Assembly (NCBI RefSeq): GCF_004355225.1
Contig: NZ_CP037933.1
Span: forward strand, 3,286,001 to 3,350,000
DNA length: 64,000 nt
Reading direction: 5' to 3'
Source: Flavobacterium nackdongense
Lineage (GTDB): Bacteria; Bacteroidota; Bacteroidia; Flavobacteriales; Flavobacteriaceae
Both the position numbers and the translations under genes were made by a program. The notes below the pieces were generated by a model. That model saw only the letters and a list, made by a program, of their open reading frames with translations, made no database searches and was not told where the DNA came from. The number at the start of each line of letters is the position of its first letter. Position 1 is the first letter of the stretch. This document shows positions 1 to 7,511 of this stretch, in pieces.

Positions 1-40
1 TTTTTCTAGTCCAAGTGATTTTATTTATTTCCAGTTTTAG
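1..40 (+). CDS. C-terminal end of a probable MBOAT O-acyltransferase (partial)
   Basis: An open frame enters from the left edge and ends in TAG at 38-40, one base before the next ATG. The last residues read SSPSDFIYFQF. An FIYFQF-type ending is, from memory, common in membrane-bound O-acyltransferases of this phylum. These enzymes acetylate surface sugars and often sit beside an SGNH-fold partner, which is what follows here. Only 12 codons are visible, so the call rests on the tail motif and the neighbour. Confidence 0.45.
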   Translation, partial: FSSPSDFIYFQF

Positions 41-940
41 ATGAAAAAATTTATTAAATATTGCGTTGGTGGTTTTTTAGCGATTCTACTACTTATGTTA
101 GTGTTGGATATTGTTTACACCAAGATTTACGAAACATCTTATCCTAGAAGTAAGTTTCAGTATTTTAGAAGTTTAAAAAACAAGAAAGTCGATTATATTT
201 TCATAGGTTCTCCAAGGGTTGAAAATGGGATTGTGCCATCAATAATTCAAGACAAAACAGGTAAAACGGCTGCTAATCTTGGGTGGCAAGCGGCCAAGTT
301 GGGGGATATTTATACCGTCCTGCAATTAATCAAAGAGTACAACATCCATTATGACAAAATCTTGATTCAAGTGGATTATATTTATAATATGGTAGAAGGA
401 CATTCTAATATTTTTGAATATGAAATGATGCCATTTGTAAGGGAAAATAACATAACTAGAGAATATTTGAATAGATTTGTTGAAAATTCAGATGCCAATT
501 ATTATATCCCTTTTTACAGGTATTGTAACAATGATTTGAAACTGGGATTCAGGGAGATTTTTGCAAACAGTATTCACAAAAAAAACAATGTTGCAACACA
601 TAAAGGGTATGTCGCCTTGCACGGAAATTCATTGAAATTAGAGGGGGCATTGCCAAAAGAAATTTTAAATAAAAATGCAATTCTAGACAGTATTCAGTCT
701 TTTATAAAACAAAACAAGATGGAAGTCTTTTTTTATTGTGCTCCATTTTGCAAGAATAACCAGAACACGGAATTCACAACAGAACTAGCAAAGAAAATTC
801 CGGGTTTTCGGGATTTTTCAGGTGTTATTGCTGATGATAGGATGTTTCAAAATTGCAATCATTTGAATGATAATGGCGCAAAACGATTTACGGAGATTAT
901 TACAGAGGAAGTGTTGATGAAAAATAACGAAAAGCATTAA
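41..940 (+). CDS. SGNH/GDSL-like membrane-anchored protein, probable sugar O-acetylation partner
   Basis: 299 residues. One N-terminal membrane segment (about residues 8-25) would anchor a periplasmic domain. Two SGNH-superfamily-like blocks are visible: GSPRVENGI near residue 55 (block I position, with the serine) and NHLNDNGAKRF near the end (block V position, with the histidine). Such proteins (DltD, AlgJ/AlgX type) act with MBOAT acyltransferases in moving acetyl groups to extracellular polysaccharide. The ATG follows directly on the stop of the presumed MBOAT gene, so the two are probably co-transcribed. The family is diverged and enzymatic activity is inferred, not shown. Confidence 0.6.
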   Translation: MKKFIKYCVGGFLAILLLMLVLDIVYTKIYETSYPRSKFQYFRSLKNKKVDYIFIGSPRVENGIVPSIIQDKTGKTAANLGWQAAKLGDIYTVLQLIKEYNIHYDKILIQVDYIYNMVEGHSNIFEYEMMPFVRENNITREYLNRFVENSDANYYIPFYRYCNNDLKLGFREIFANSIHKKNNVATHKGYVALHGNSLKLEGALPKEILNKNAILDSIQSFIKQNKMEVFFYCAPFCKNNQNTEFTTELAKKIPGFRDFSGVIADDRMFQNCNHLNDNGAKRFTEIITEEVLMKNNEKH

Positions 941-979
941 ACTAGGAGAAAAATGATGATATATTAAATTATAAACTAA

Positions 980-1771
980 ATGCAACATAGAGTACTTTTG
1001 ATCAATTATGCGAATGCTGTTTTTCGTAAAAGTCAAATAAAAAACAGTAAAACAGGTCGCGCAATTGGAGGATTTAAGGAAGTCATCTCCTATATTGCAA
1101 AAGATGTAGATGTGGCATTTCGCAGAAAACACGCCGCCATATTGAAACAAGAAAAAGGGGACGGTTATTTTTTATGGAAACCTTATTTTATTAAAAAAGC
1201 TTTAGACCTTTTAGAGGATGGTGATTATTTGTTTTATTGTGATTCAGGTGTTTATTTTATAGATTCGGTAGCTGAATTTGTGTCCTTTTGTACCACCAAG
1301 AAACAAGATATTTTTCCCTTCGAATTGATCCATTACGAAAGGGTTTGGACTAAAAGAGATGCTTTTGTGTTAATGGATTGCGATAAGGAACGATATTACA
1401 ATACGAAGCAGCGATTGGCCAGTTTTACAATGATTAGAAAATCTGATTTTTCCTGTAAATTTGTCGATGAGTGGTTGCATTATGCTCAAGACGAACGGAT
1501 TTTGACCGATATCGACAATCAATGTGGCTTAGACAATTACGAAGGTTTTACACAAAACAGATACGACCAGTCTGTTTTTAGCCTTTTGACCAAAAAGTAC
1601 GAAATTGAAGCCTATCGTGATCCATCACAATTCGGAACCGTAATTGGCGAGCTGTATCCTGATTCGAATTATAAACCCTTTTTGTATCATACTCGTAAGC
1701 GAAATTATCCTTTTTATGTGGAATGGAAAAAATATTTGAGTCGAAAATTTTCTAGTATAATTAAGCAATAA
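980..1771 (+). CDS. Glycosyltransferase-like protein of a polysaccharide locus
   Basis: 263 residues with no signal peptide or membrane segment. The block GDGYFLWKPYFI followed by LEDGDYLFYCDSG is typical of small GT-A-like transferases of capsule and O-antigen loci: a tryptophan-lysine-proline motif, then a D-x-D-like YCDSG segment. It is likely to act in the cytoplasm on a nucleotide sugar. Donor and acceptor cannot be read from sequence. It lies 39 bp after the SGNH gene and in the same direction as the rest of the locus. Confidence 0.55.
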   Translation: MQHRVLLINYANAVFRKSQIKNSKTGRAIGGFKEVISYIAKDVDVAFRRKHAAILKQEKGDGYFLWKPYFIKKALDLLEDGDYLFYCDSGVYFIDSVAEFVSFCTTKKQDIFPFELIHYERVWTKRDAFVLMDCDKERYYNTKQRLASFTMIRKSDFSCKFVDEWLHYAQDERILTDIDNQCGLDNYEGFTQNRYDQSVFSLLTKKYEIEAYRDPSQFGTVIGELYPDSNYKPFLYHTRKRNYPFYVEWKKYLSRKFSSIIKQ

Positions 1772-1794
1772 GTTTAAGTGAACAATAGATATCA

Positions 1795-1842
1795 ATGAAA
1801 AAGCTGGGGATAGTATGTGTCGTTTTCAGTTTTAGTATTTAA
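1795..1842 (+). pseudogene. Possible orphan 5' end of a lost gene (15 codons)
   Basis: An ATG at 1795 opens a 15-codon frame reading MKKLGIVCVVFSFSI and ends in TAA just before the deacetylase ATG. The start resembles MKNLGVV of the GT-B gene at 3616. It may be the remnant of a gene start left by an insertion, as seen more clearly at 4997 and 10283. The match is only about seven codons and could be chance. Confidence 0.25.
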
Positions 1843-1852
1843 TGAAATTTTT

Positions 1853-2764
1853 ATGTTAACCGTTTCTAATTACCATTATATCCGCGAAAATTTTGCAACA
1901 CCTTATCCCAGTATATTTGGTGTAACTCCTTGCGACTTTAGAAAACAATTATTGATGCTAAAAAACGAAGGAGATTTTATAGAACCCAAGTATCTCGTAG
2001 AAAATTTAAAAGATGTAATGGAATCTGCGGACCATCATTTTCTCATCACTTTTGATGACGGATTGAAAGAACAGTTTGAAAACGCTTTGCCCATCCTGGA
2101 TGAATTGCATATTCCGGCTCTTTTTTTTATAAATTCTATCAATCATATCGAGAAGAAAGTGAGTTTGGTACATCAAATTCATTTGGTTCGGTCGGTGGTT
2201 TCCACAGCATCACTTTACGAAAACTTGGTTCATCACACGAATAGGAAATTAAACCAAGAGGAAATTCAACAGGCCCATCAGTTTTATCGATTTGATGATC
2301 ATCAAAGTGCAGCATTAAAATATTTTTTGAATGTTTTATTGGATTTTACTACCCAAGAAAAATTTATAAATGGTATTTTTACAAAACATTTTAACGAAAA
2401 GGAAATACTGGAAAATCTGTATATGAATACAGATGAAATGCAGCACCTAATCAAAAGAGGGTTTCTAGGCAGTCATACTCATACACATTTGCCATTGGGA
2501 ATTTATGAGGAACAGACTATACTTTACGAACTGGAGACTACCAAAAAATACTTAGAAAATTTAGGAGGTGTCGCAATAGACTGTGTAGCTTACCCTTATG
2601 GAACCAAAGAAGCCGCAACCGAAGAAGTGGGAAGACTTGCTAAACAACTAGGTTATAAAATTGGGTTTACAACAAATCCAGGATTAAATGAGGGGTCTAA
2701 TAATCCGTTATTACTCAATAGATTTGATTGTAATGATTTGATTGGCGGTAAAAATTATAAATAA
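1853..2764 (+). CDS. Polysaccharide deacetylase (NodB-fold, carbohydrate esterase 4-like)
   Basis: About 303 residues from the ATG at 1853. An upstream in-frame GTG at 1817 would add 12 residues with no domain value, so ATG is preferred. The NodB metal and catalytic residues are visible: FDDG (Asp68-Asp69) and the HTHTH cluster (His208-His212), followed by the AYPYG motif. The family removes N-acetyl groups from polymeric or lipid-linked amino sugars. There is no signal peptide, so it probably acts on a cytoplasmic or membrane-linked intermediate. The GNAT gene follows after 8 bp. Confidence 0.85.
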   Translation: MLTVSNYHYIRENFATPYPSIFGVTPCDFRKQLLMLKNEGDFIEPKYLVENLKDVMESADHHFLITFDDGLKEQFENALPILDELHIPALFFINSINHIEKKVSLVHQIHLVRSVVSTASLYENLVHHTNRKLNQEEIQQAHQFYRFDDHQSAALKYFLNVLLDFTTQEKFINGIFTKHFNEKEILENLYMNTDEMQHLIKRGFLGSHTHTHLPLGIYEEQTILYELETTKKYLENLGGVAIDCVAYPYGTKEAATEEVGRLAKQLGYKIGFTTNPGLNEGSNNPLLLNRFDCNDLIGGKNYK

Positions 2765-2772
2765 ATTAGATT

Positions 2773-3615
2773 ATGATTATTAGAGAAGCAACCATAAAGG
2801 ATTGGGATAAACTTCTAGTTTTTTTTCAAAACATTTATAGACCTAACCATCCGCTTCATTGCAAAGAGTTTTGGAAATGGCAATACGGGGACGAAAAATT
2901 TGGTCGTTCGTTTATTTGTCTTGATGATACTGAACAAGTAGTGGCTCACGTTGGGGCGAGTTTTGAAAATGATTTAGCTTGGCTTATGAATCTTTATGTG
3001 AGCAAGGAACACGAAGGCAAACGTATTCCGTCGAAACTGTATGATTTGGCGAGACAATATTATCCTTTGGTAACGACCGCTGCGAATAAGGCAGCATTAG
3101 ATATGTACCAAAGTATGCGATGGATTCGCTATCATAACTTAGTTAGGTACGTAAAAATAAATCCGATTATTACAGATGTAAATATAGAAAACGTTTGCAA
3201 AAGCACTAGTGTCAATGTACAGGATTATCTGGCACAGGACATTCATTATTTTCAACAGCCTACAATAAAAGGGCTTCTTTTCAAAGACGGCTCCCGAGCT
3301 GTCAGTCAAGAAGAGGTGGGCGGGCTCCGTGTTTTAGATATTGGAAACAGCAGAGAATTAGAAAGTGAAGCTTGGCGATTGGGTTTTTTATGGATGGATT
3401 ATACAACATCGTGGAACGATACTAAAACTAGAAAATTGGAAAAAAATGGATGGGTTTTGGATTATAAAAGTGTAGTTCCTTGGCGTTTGAATCCAGTCGA
3501 AGAAAATTGTTTTTGTGACGTTAGTTTTCTTTCAGAAGAGCCTATAGATAAAGAATTGATAGTTAAAAGATCACATTCTGACCACGGTAGAATAGGAAGT
3601 ATAAATAAGGTTTAA
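2773..3615 (+). CDS. GNAT-family acetyltransferase-like protein
   Basis: 280 residues. The N-terminal half begins MIIREATIKDWDKLLVFF and contains LMNLYVSKEHEGKRIPSKLYDLA, which matches the GNAT beta-4/P-loop region that binds acetyl-CoA, although the usual Q/R-x-x-G-x-G/A loop is degenerate (EHEGKRIPS). The C-terminal part is not recognised. It sits between a deacetylase and a glycosyltransferase, so it may acylate an amino sugar intermediate of the same polysaccharide. The stop abuts the next ATG without a gap. Confidence 0.6.
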   Translation: MIIREATIKDWDKLLVFFQNIYRPNHPLHCKEFWKWQYGDEKFGRSFICLDDTEQVVAHVGASFENDLAWLMNLYVSKEHEGKRIPSKLYDLARQYYPLVTTAANKAALDMYQSMRWIRYHNLVRYVKINPIITDVNIENVCKSTSVNVQDYLAQDIHYFQQPTIKGLLFKDGSRAVSQEEVGGLRVLDIGNSRELESEAWRLGFLWMDYTTSWNDTKTRKLEKNGWVLDYKSVVPWRLNPVEENCFCDVSFLSEEPIDKELIVKRSHSDHGRIGSINKV

Positions 3616-5004
3616 ATGAAAAACTTAGGGGTAGTCATAACGGATGGTGTAGGTTTTCGAAATTTTATTTTGAGTGATTTTATTAGCGAAGCCAAAAATA
3701 ATTTTGATACAGTGGTTCTCTATTCTTGTATTCCAGCTAATGCTTTTCAAAAATATCATTTGAATTGTAAAATAGTTGAATTAGATCAGATTAATGAAAA
3801 ATTCATCACTTGGTTTTTTAGGAAGGCCAAAGAAGTCGCTCATTTGCAATTGCATAAAAAAAACAATTTTGGCATACAGGATAATTTTAATACCAATAAG
3901 ACTAGAGCAAAAAATCCTCGTGGGTATGCTACGCGATTTATTTACAGCCTGACCACTTGGCTGCATTCGGAATCTTGGATATTGCGATTTAATAAGCTGC
4001 AACAATTAACTTTCCAAAATAATCCAATAGGCGAAATATTCTCCAAACAGTTGAAAGAAGATCAAATCGACATTCTTTTTTTTACGCACCAACGGCCACC
4101 TTTTATCGCACCGCTAATTTATCAGGCTGAAAAATTAAAAATTAAAACGGTTTCCTTTATTTTTAGTTGGGACAATCTCGCTTCTAAAGGAAGAATGGCG
4201 GGTAATTTTGATCATTATTTGGTATGGAGTGATTTGATGCAATCCGATTTGTTGCATTTTTATCAATCCGTAAAACCGCATCAAATTGATGTTGTTGGGA
4301 CTCCACAGTTTGAACCCTATGTTTTGGATCGTTATAAAACCAACAAAGACGATTTTTACAAAAGGTATAATCTAGATGCCGCATTACCTGTTATTTTATT
4401 TACCTGCAATGATTCCAGCAGCAAGAATGACCCTTTTTACCTGGAATTACTAGCCGATTATATAGCTTCCAATAAAATACAAGCGAATTTAATAGTGCGA
4501 ACGTCACCTGCCGATGTACCAAGTCGGTTTTTGTATCTACAGGAAAAATATCCTTTCATTAAGTGGAACTTTCCTGATTGGATATTAACGCGAGAAAATC
4601 ACGCAGAGCCCTGGACACAGCGTGTACCCGAATTTGATGATGTGGTCCATTTAAAATCAGTATTGCAGTTTTCTGATGTGATAATCAATGTGCTGTCTAC
4701 TATAATTTTAGATGGATTCTTGTTTGATAAACCTTCTATCTGTCCTGTTTTTGGCAATCAGCAGAAAGGATTTGACGACGCTTTAAAGTTTTTGGATTAC
4801 GCCCATTTACAACAAGTCGAAGATAGTAATGCGGTAACGATTGTAAAAAAACAAGCAGACTATTTGATTGCGATTGAAGCAGTTTTAAAAAATCCGTTAG
4901 CTAAAATCAATGAACAAAAAAAGTTTGTTGCTTTAGAAATAGGGAAACCACTGCAAGGCACCAGTAAGCGAATCGCGTCAATTTTATCACAACTGAATGA
5001 CTAA
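3616..5004 (+). CDS. GT-B-like glycosyltransferase / CDP-glycerol glycerophosphotransferase-like protein
   Basis: 462 residues. The N-terminal half (FILSDFISEAK...FSWDNLASKGRM) and the C-terminal half (VVGTPQFEPYV; LLADYI; SDVIINVLSTIILDGFLFDKPSI) have the two-domain GT-B layout. The second contains the S-T-x-x-x-[DE] segment typical of nucleotide-sugar binding in this class. The specific reaction is unknown. The last codons AAT GAC TAA overlap an ATG at 4997 that repeats the start of the next glycosyltransferase gene at 6435, so the original downstream neighbour was probably that gene. Confidence 0.65.
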   Translation: MKNLGVVITDGVGFRNFILSDFISEAKNNFDTVVLYSCIPANAFQKYHLNCKIVELDQINEKFITWFFRKAKEVAHLQLHKKNNFGIQDNFNTNKTRAKNPRGYATRFIYSLTTWLHSESWILRFNKLQQLTFQNNPIGEIFSKQLKEDQIDILFFTHQRPPFIAPLIYQAEKLKIKTVSFIFSWDNLASKGRMAGNFDHYLVWSDLMQSDLLHFYQSVKPHQIDVVGTPQFEPYVLDRYKTNKDDFYKRYNLDAALPVILFTCNDSSSKNDPFYLELLADYIASNKIQANLIVRTSPADVPSRFLYLQEKYPFIKWNFPDWILTRENHAEPWTQRVPEFDDVVHLKSVLQFSDVIINVLSTIILDGFLFDKPSICPVFGNQQKGFDDALKFLDYAHLQQVEDSNAVTIVKKQADYLIAIEAVLKNPLAKINEQKKFVALEIGKPLQGTSKRIASILSQLND

Positions 5005-5019
5005 ACCAAAAAAAATAGC
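4996..5019 (+). repeat. Left copy of a 24-bp direct repeat: duplicated start of the GT4 gene
   Basis: The 24 bases are identical to 6434-6457. They carry the ATG and first codons (MTKPKKIA) of the glycosyltransferase that now starts at 6435. Here the frame runs only 13 codons, from 4997 to a TAG at 5036-5038. The copy overlaps the stop of the upstream gene exactly as the right copy overlaps the stop of the AlbA_2 gene. Confidence 0.9.
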
Positions 5020-5044
5020 ATTTTTAAAAAAAAATAGTTAATAA

Positions 5045-6442
5045 ATGACCGAGACCAATCGAATAGAATTCAAACAAGAGCTAACGGAGAATTTAGAAAA
5101 AGAGGAAGTCGCTTTTCTAAATTACCGCGAGGGCGGCTTGATTTATATTGGTATTGATAAGCAGGGTAAAACAGTAGGAATTCCGGATTCTGACGGTGAC
5201 CAACTTAAAATCAAGGATCGCTTGAAACACAATATTTCACCCTCTTGTACGGGTTTGTTTGATGTGGTTACCGAAGAAAAAGACGGATTGGATGTCATTA
5301 AAGTAATAATAGCAAGTGGTTCAGAGAAGCCTTATTTTTTGCGAAAATTTGGTATGACCGAAAAAGGTAGTTTTATGCGAATTGGTTCAGCATCTGAGCC
5401 GATGCCCCAAAAAATAATTGACGATTTTTTTGCCAAACGCATTCGAAATTCTATCAGCAAAATAAAATCGAATCGTCAGGATTTGAGTTTTGAGCAACTC
5501 AAAATATATTATGAAGCCATAGATAGAAATCTCAATGATAAATTTGCACAAAACCTCGAATTGCTTAACGAAGATGGGTATTTGAACTATGTAGCTTATT
5601 TATTGGCAGACCATAACGCAACCTCTATTAAAGTGGCCAAATACAAAGGAATCAACAGAGTGAATCTAGTAGAAAATAACGAATATGGGTATTGTTCTTT
5701 AGTAAAAGCTACTAAACAAGTATTGGATAAATTAGAATTAGAGAACAAAACGCGTTCTAAAATAACGTATAAAGAAAGAGAAAATCAGCGATTATGGAAT
5801 CCAATAGCTCTGAGAGAAGCCGTAATCAATGCGATGATCCACAACGATTATACCAATGAAGTTCCGCCCAAATTTGAATTATTTGACGATAGAATAGAAA
5901 TTACCTCGGCTGGAGGGTTGCCTTATTCTTTAAACCAAGAGGAGTTTTTTGAGGGCGTTTCTATTCCTCGAAATAAAGAGTTGATGCGAATTTTCAAGGA
6001 TTTGGATATGGTGGAGCAATTGGGTTCTGGAGTGCCAAGAATTTTAGACTATTACAGTAAAGACTGTTTCAAATTCTCGGAGCATTTCTTACGGATGACT
6101 TTACCTATTGATCAAGAAGATATTACTACTGCAGGTGGTCAAATAGGTGGTCAAATAGGTGGTCAAATGGGTGGTCAAATGGGTGGTGCAATAGGTGGTG
6201 CAATAGGTGGTGCAATAGAAATTGGAGTTCAAATTCTTGAGTTAACCCAAAGACAAAACGAAGTATTAGCTATTTTAAAACAAGATGGTAAAATAAGTCG
6301 TCGTCTTCTAGCCAAAAAATTAAATATTAATGAATCGGCTGTTTTAAAACATATTGAAATTTTAAAAGAAAAAGGGTATATCGAACGAATAGGGGGCACA
6401 AGAGGGTTTTGGAAAATAAGAAAGAAGAGTACTAATGACTAA
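5045..6442 (+). CDS. AlbA_2 (Schlafen-like) / HATPase_c_4 / winged-helix putative regulator
   Basis: 465 residues. Residues 1-120 match the AlbA_2 domain (IEFKQELTENLEKEEVAFLN, GGLIYIGID-x-x-G). Residues about 250-340 match the GHKL-type HATPase_c_4 domain (LREAVINAMIHNDY, LFDDRIEITSAGGLP, LGSGVPRI). A Gly-Gly-Gln-Ile linker at 364-391 joins this to a C-terminal winged helix (RQNEVLAILKQDGKISRRLL). Such proteins are annotated as ATP-binding transcriptional regulators; their targets are mostly unknown. It is inserted between two polysaccharide genes and flanked by 24-bp direct repeats. No TAnnTTTG promoter was seen in the 40 bp upstream, so it probably uses operon transcription. Confidence 0.85.
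   Translation: MTETNRIEFKQELTENLEKEEVAFLNYREGGLIYIGIDKQGKTVGIPDSDGDQLKIKDRLKHNISPSCTGLFDVVTEEKDGLDVIKVIIASGSEKPYFLRKFGMTEKGSFMRIGSASEPMPQKIIDDFFAKRIRNSISKIKSNRQDLSFEQLKIYYEAIDRNLNDKFAQNLELLNEDGYLNYVAYLLADHNATSIKVAKYKGINRVNLVENNEYGYCSLVKATKQVLDKLELENKTRSKITYKERENQRLWNPIALREAVINAMIHNDYTNEVPPKFELFDDRIEITSAGGLPYSLNQEEFFEGVSIPRNKELMRIFKDLDMVEQLGSGVPRILDYYSKDCFKFSEHFLRMTLPIDQEDITTAGGQIGGQIGGQMGGQMGGAIGGAIGGAIEIGVQILELTQRQNEVLAILKQDGKISRRLLAKKLNINESAVLKHIEILKEKGYIERIGGTRGFWKIRKKSTND
6134..6217 (+). repeat. In-frame 12-bp tandem repeat, seven units
   Basis: Four units of GGTGGTCAAATA (last base A or G) are followed by three of GGTGGTGCAATA, with no interruption. They encode GGQI, GGQI, GGQM, GGQM and three GGAI between the ATPase and winged-helix domains. 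Unit gain or loss would change linker length without shifting the frame. Confidence 0.95.
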
Positions 6443-6457
6443 ACCAAAAAAAATAGC
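6434..6457 (+). repeat. Right copy of the 24-bp direct repeat, functional start of the GT4 gene
   Basis: Identical to 4996-5019. The AlbA_2 gene ends in this repeat (AAT GAC TAA), so its C-terminal residues Asn-Asp are the same as those of the gene at 3616-5004. Together the two copies flank 1414 bp (5020-6433). Confidence 0.9.
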
Positions 6458-7511
6458 TGTTGTTTGCAATTACGCCTTGAACCCCAATCGCATTGGCGGT
6501 ATGGATCGCTTTTGGGTGGCCTATGATCAGAAAGCCAAAGCATTAGGGTATGAAATAGATTGGTATTTTTCGGACTACACCCCATTTGAATTCTTTTCTG
6601 AATTGACGATATATAGTGCCAATAGCGACAATATGGAGTCTTTTTTCTTAGAAAAAGTAAAGCAAGACAGCTTAAAATACGATATTTTAGTCACTCATTT
6701 TTTGGGGTTATGTTCGTCCTTTTTCAAAAAGGCAAAAGCGACTGGTATTCAACAAATCATTGCAGTAGACCACAATCCGAGACCTCTAGAGGGGTTTCCG
6801 CTTGCGAAAATCATCAAAAATAAAATCAAAGGAATTTTATATTCCAGCTATATCGACCAGTTTATAGGCGTTTCTAATTATGCAAAAAAGCATATTCTCA
6901 AGGATTATGGTTTTTTTCTGGACAAAAAAATAAGCGTGATTTATAACGGAATTGATACTTCGGTTTTTGTAAAACGAACACAAGAAAATAGGAATAAATT
7001 TATACTTACTTCTCATTTGAGAGAATCAAAAGGGATTCAAGATTTATTGAGGGCGTTATCTATTGTAGAAAAACCAATTTTAAGCCAAATTCAAATCGAT
7101 ATGTATGGCGAAGGACCTTATGAAGACGAACTGAGAAGGTTGACCGCAGAATTTGATCTCGCGACCATTATAAACTTCAAGGGAAGTTCTTCTAAACTAA
7201 ACGAACTGTATGCAGATTATGCCTATTTGATACAACCCTCACACGGCGAAACTTTTTGTTATTCTGTTATTGAAAGTTTAGCTTGCAATGTTCCAGTAAT
7301 TACAACAGTCGAAGCAGGAAATGTGCTGTCTGTAATTAAGGAAGACCATAATGGATTTCTTTTTAATGCAGGAAATTACAATCAACTTGCTGCAATCCTA
7401 AAAAACATTGTTTTGGGGAATTTAAAAATCGAAAAGGATGTCAGCATGCCAATTGAAAAAGAGTTTAATTTAGAGAAAATGGTCAACGAACACATACAGT
7501 TATTACATTGA
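6435..7511 (+). CDS. GT4-family glycosyltransferase
   Basis: 358 residues, GT-B fold. The C-terminal donor-binding half shows YNGIDTSVF, MYGEGPYEDELRRL and the retaining-GT4 EX7E motif (Glu272 and Glu280 in HGETFCYSVIESLA). It transfers a sugar from a nucleotide donor to a growing lipid-linked oligosaccharide at the inner membrane face; the sugar cannot be told. The ATG overlaps the stop of the AlbA_2 gene by 8 bp. The same overlap exists with the gene before the insertion, which indicates the original operon order. It overlaps the next gene by 4 bp. Confidence 0.85.
   Translation: MTKPKKIAVVCNYALNPNRIGGMDRFWVAYDQKAKALGYEIDWYFSDYTPFEFFSELTIYSANSDNMESFFLEKVKQDSLKYDILVTHFLGLCSSFFKKAKATGIQQIIAVDHNPRPLEGFPLAKIIKNKIKGILYSSYIDQFIGVSNYAKKHILKDYGFFLDKKISVIYNGIDTSVFVKRTQENRNKFILTSHLRESKGIQDLLRALSIVEKPILSQIQIDMYGEGPYEDELRRLTAEFDLATIINFKGSSSKLNELYADYAYLIQPSHGETFCYSVIESLACNVPVITTVEAGNVLSVIKEDHNGFLFNAGNYNQLAAILKNIVLGNLKIEKDVSMPIEKEFNLEKMVNEHIQLLH

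Noticed and set aside
2..40. The open frame at the left edge as part of the SGNH gene (fusion)
   Set aside because: It is in a different frame and ends in TAG directly before the ATG at 41.
5020..6433. Classical insertion sequence carrying the AlbA_2 gene
   Set aside because: No transposase and no terminal inverted repeats at the junctions; the 24-bp repeats are gene-start sequence.
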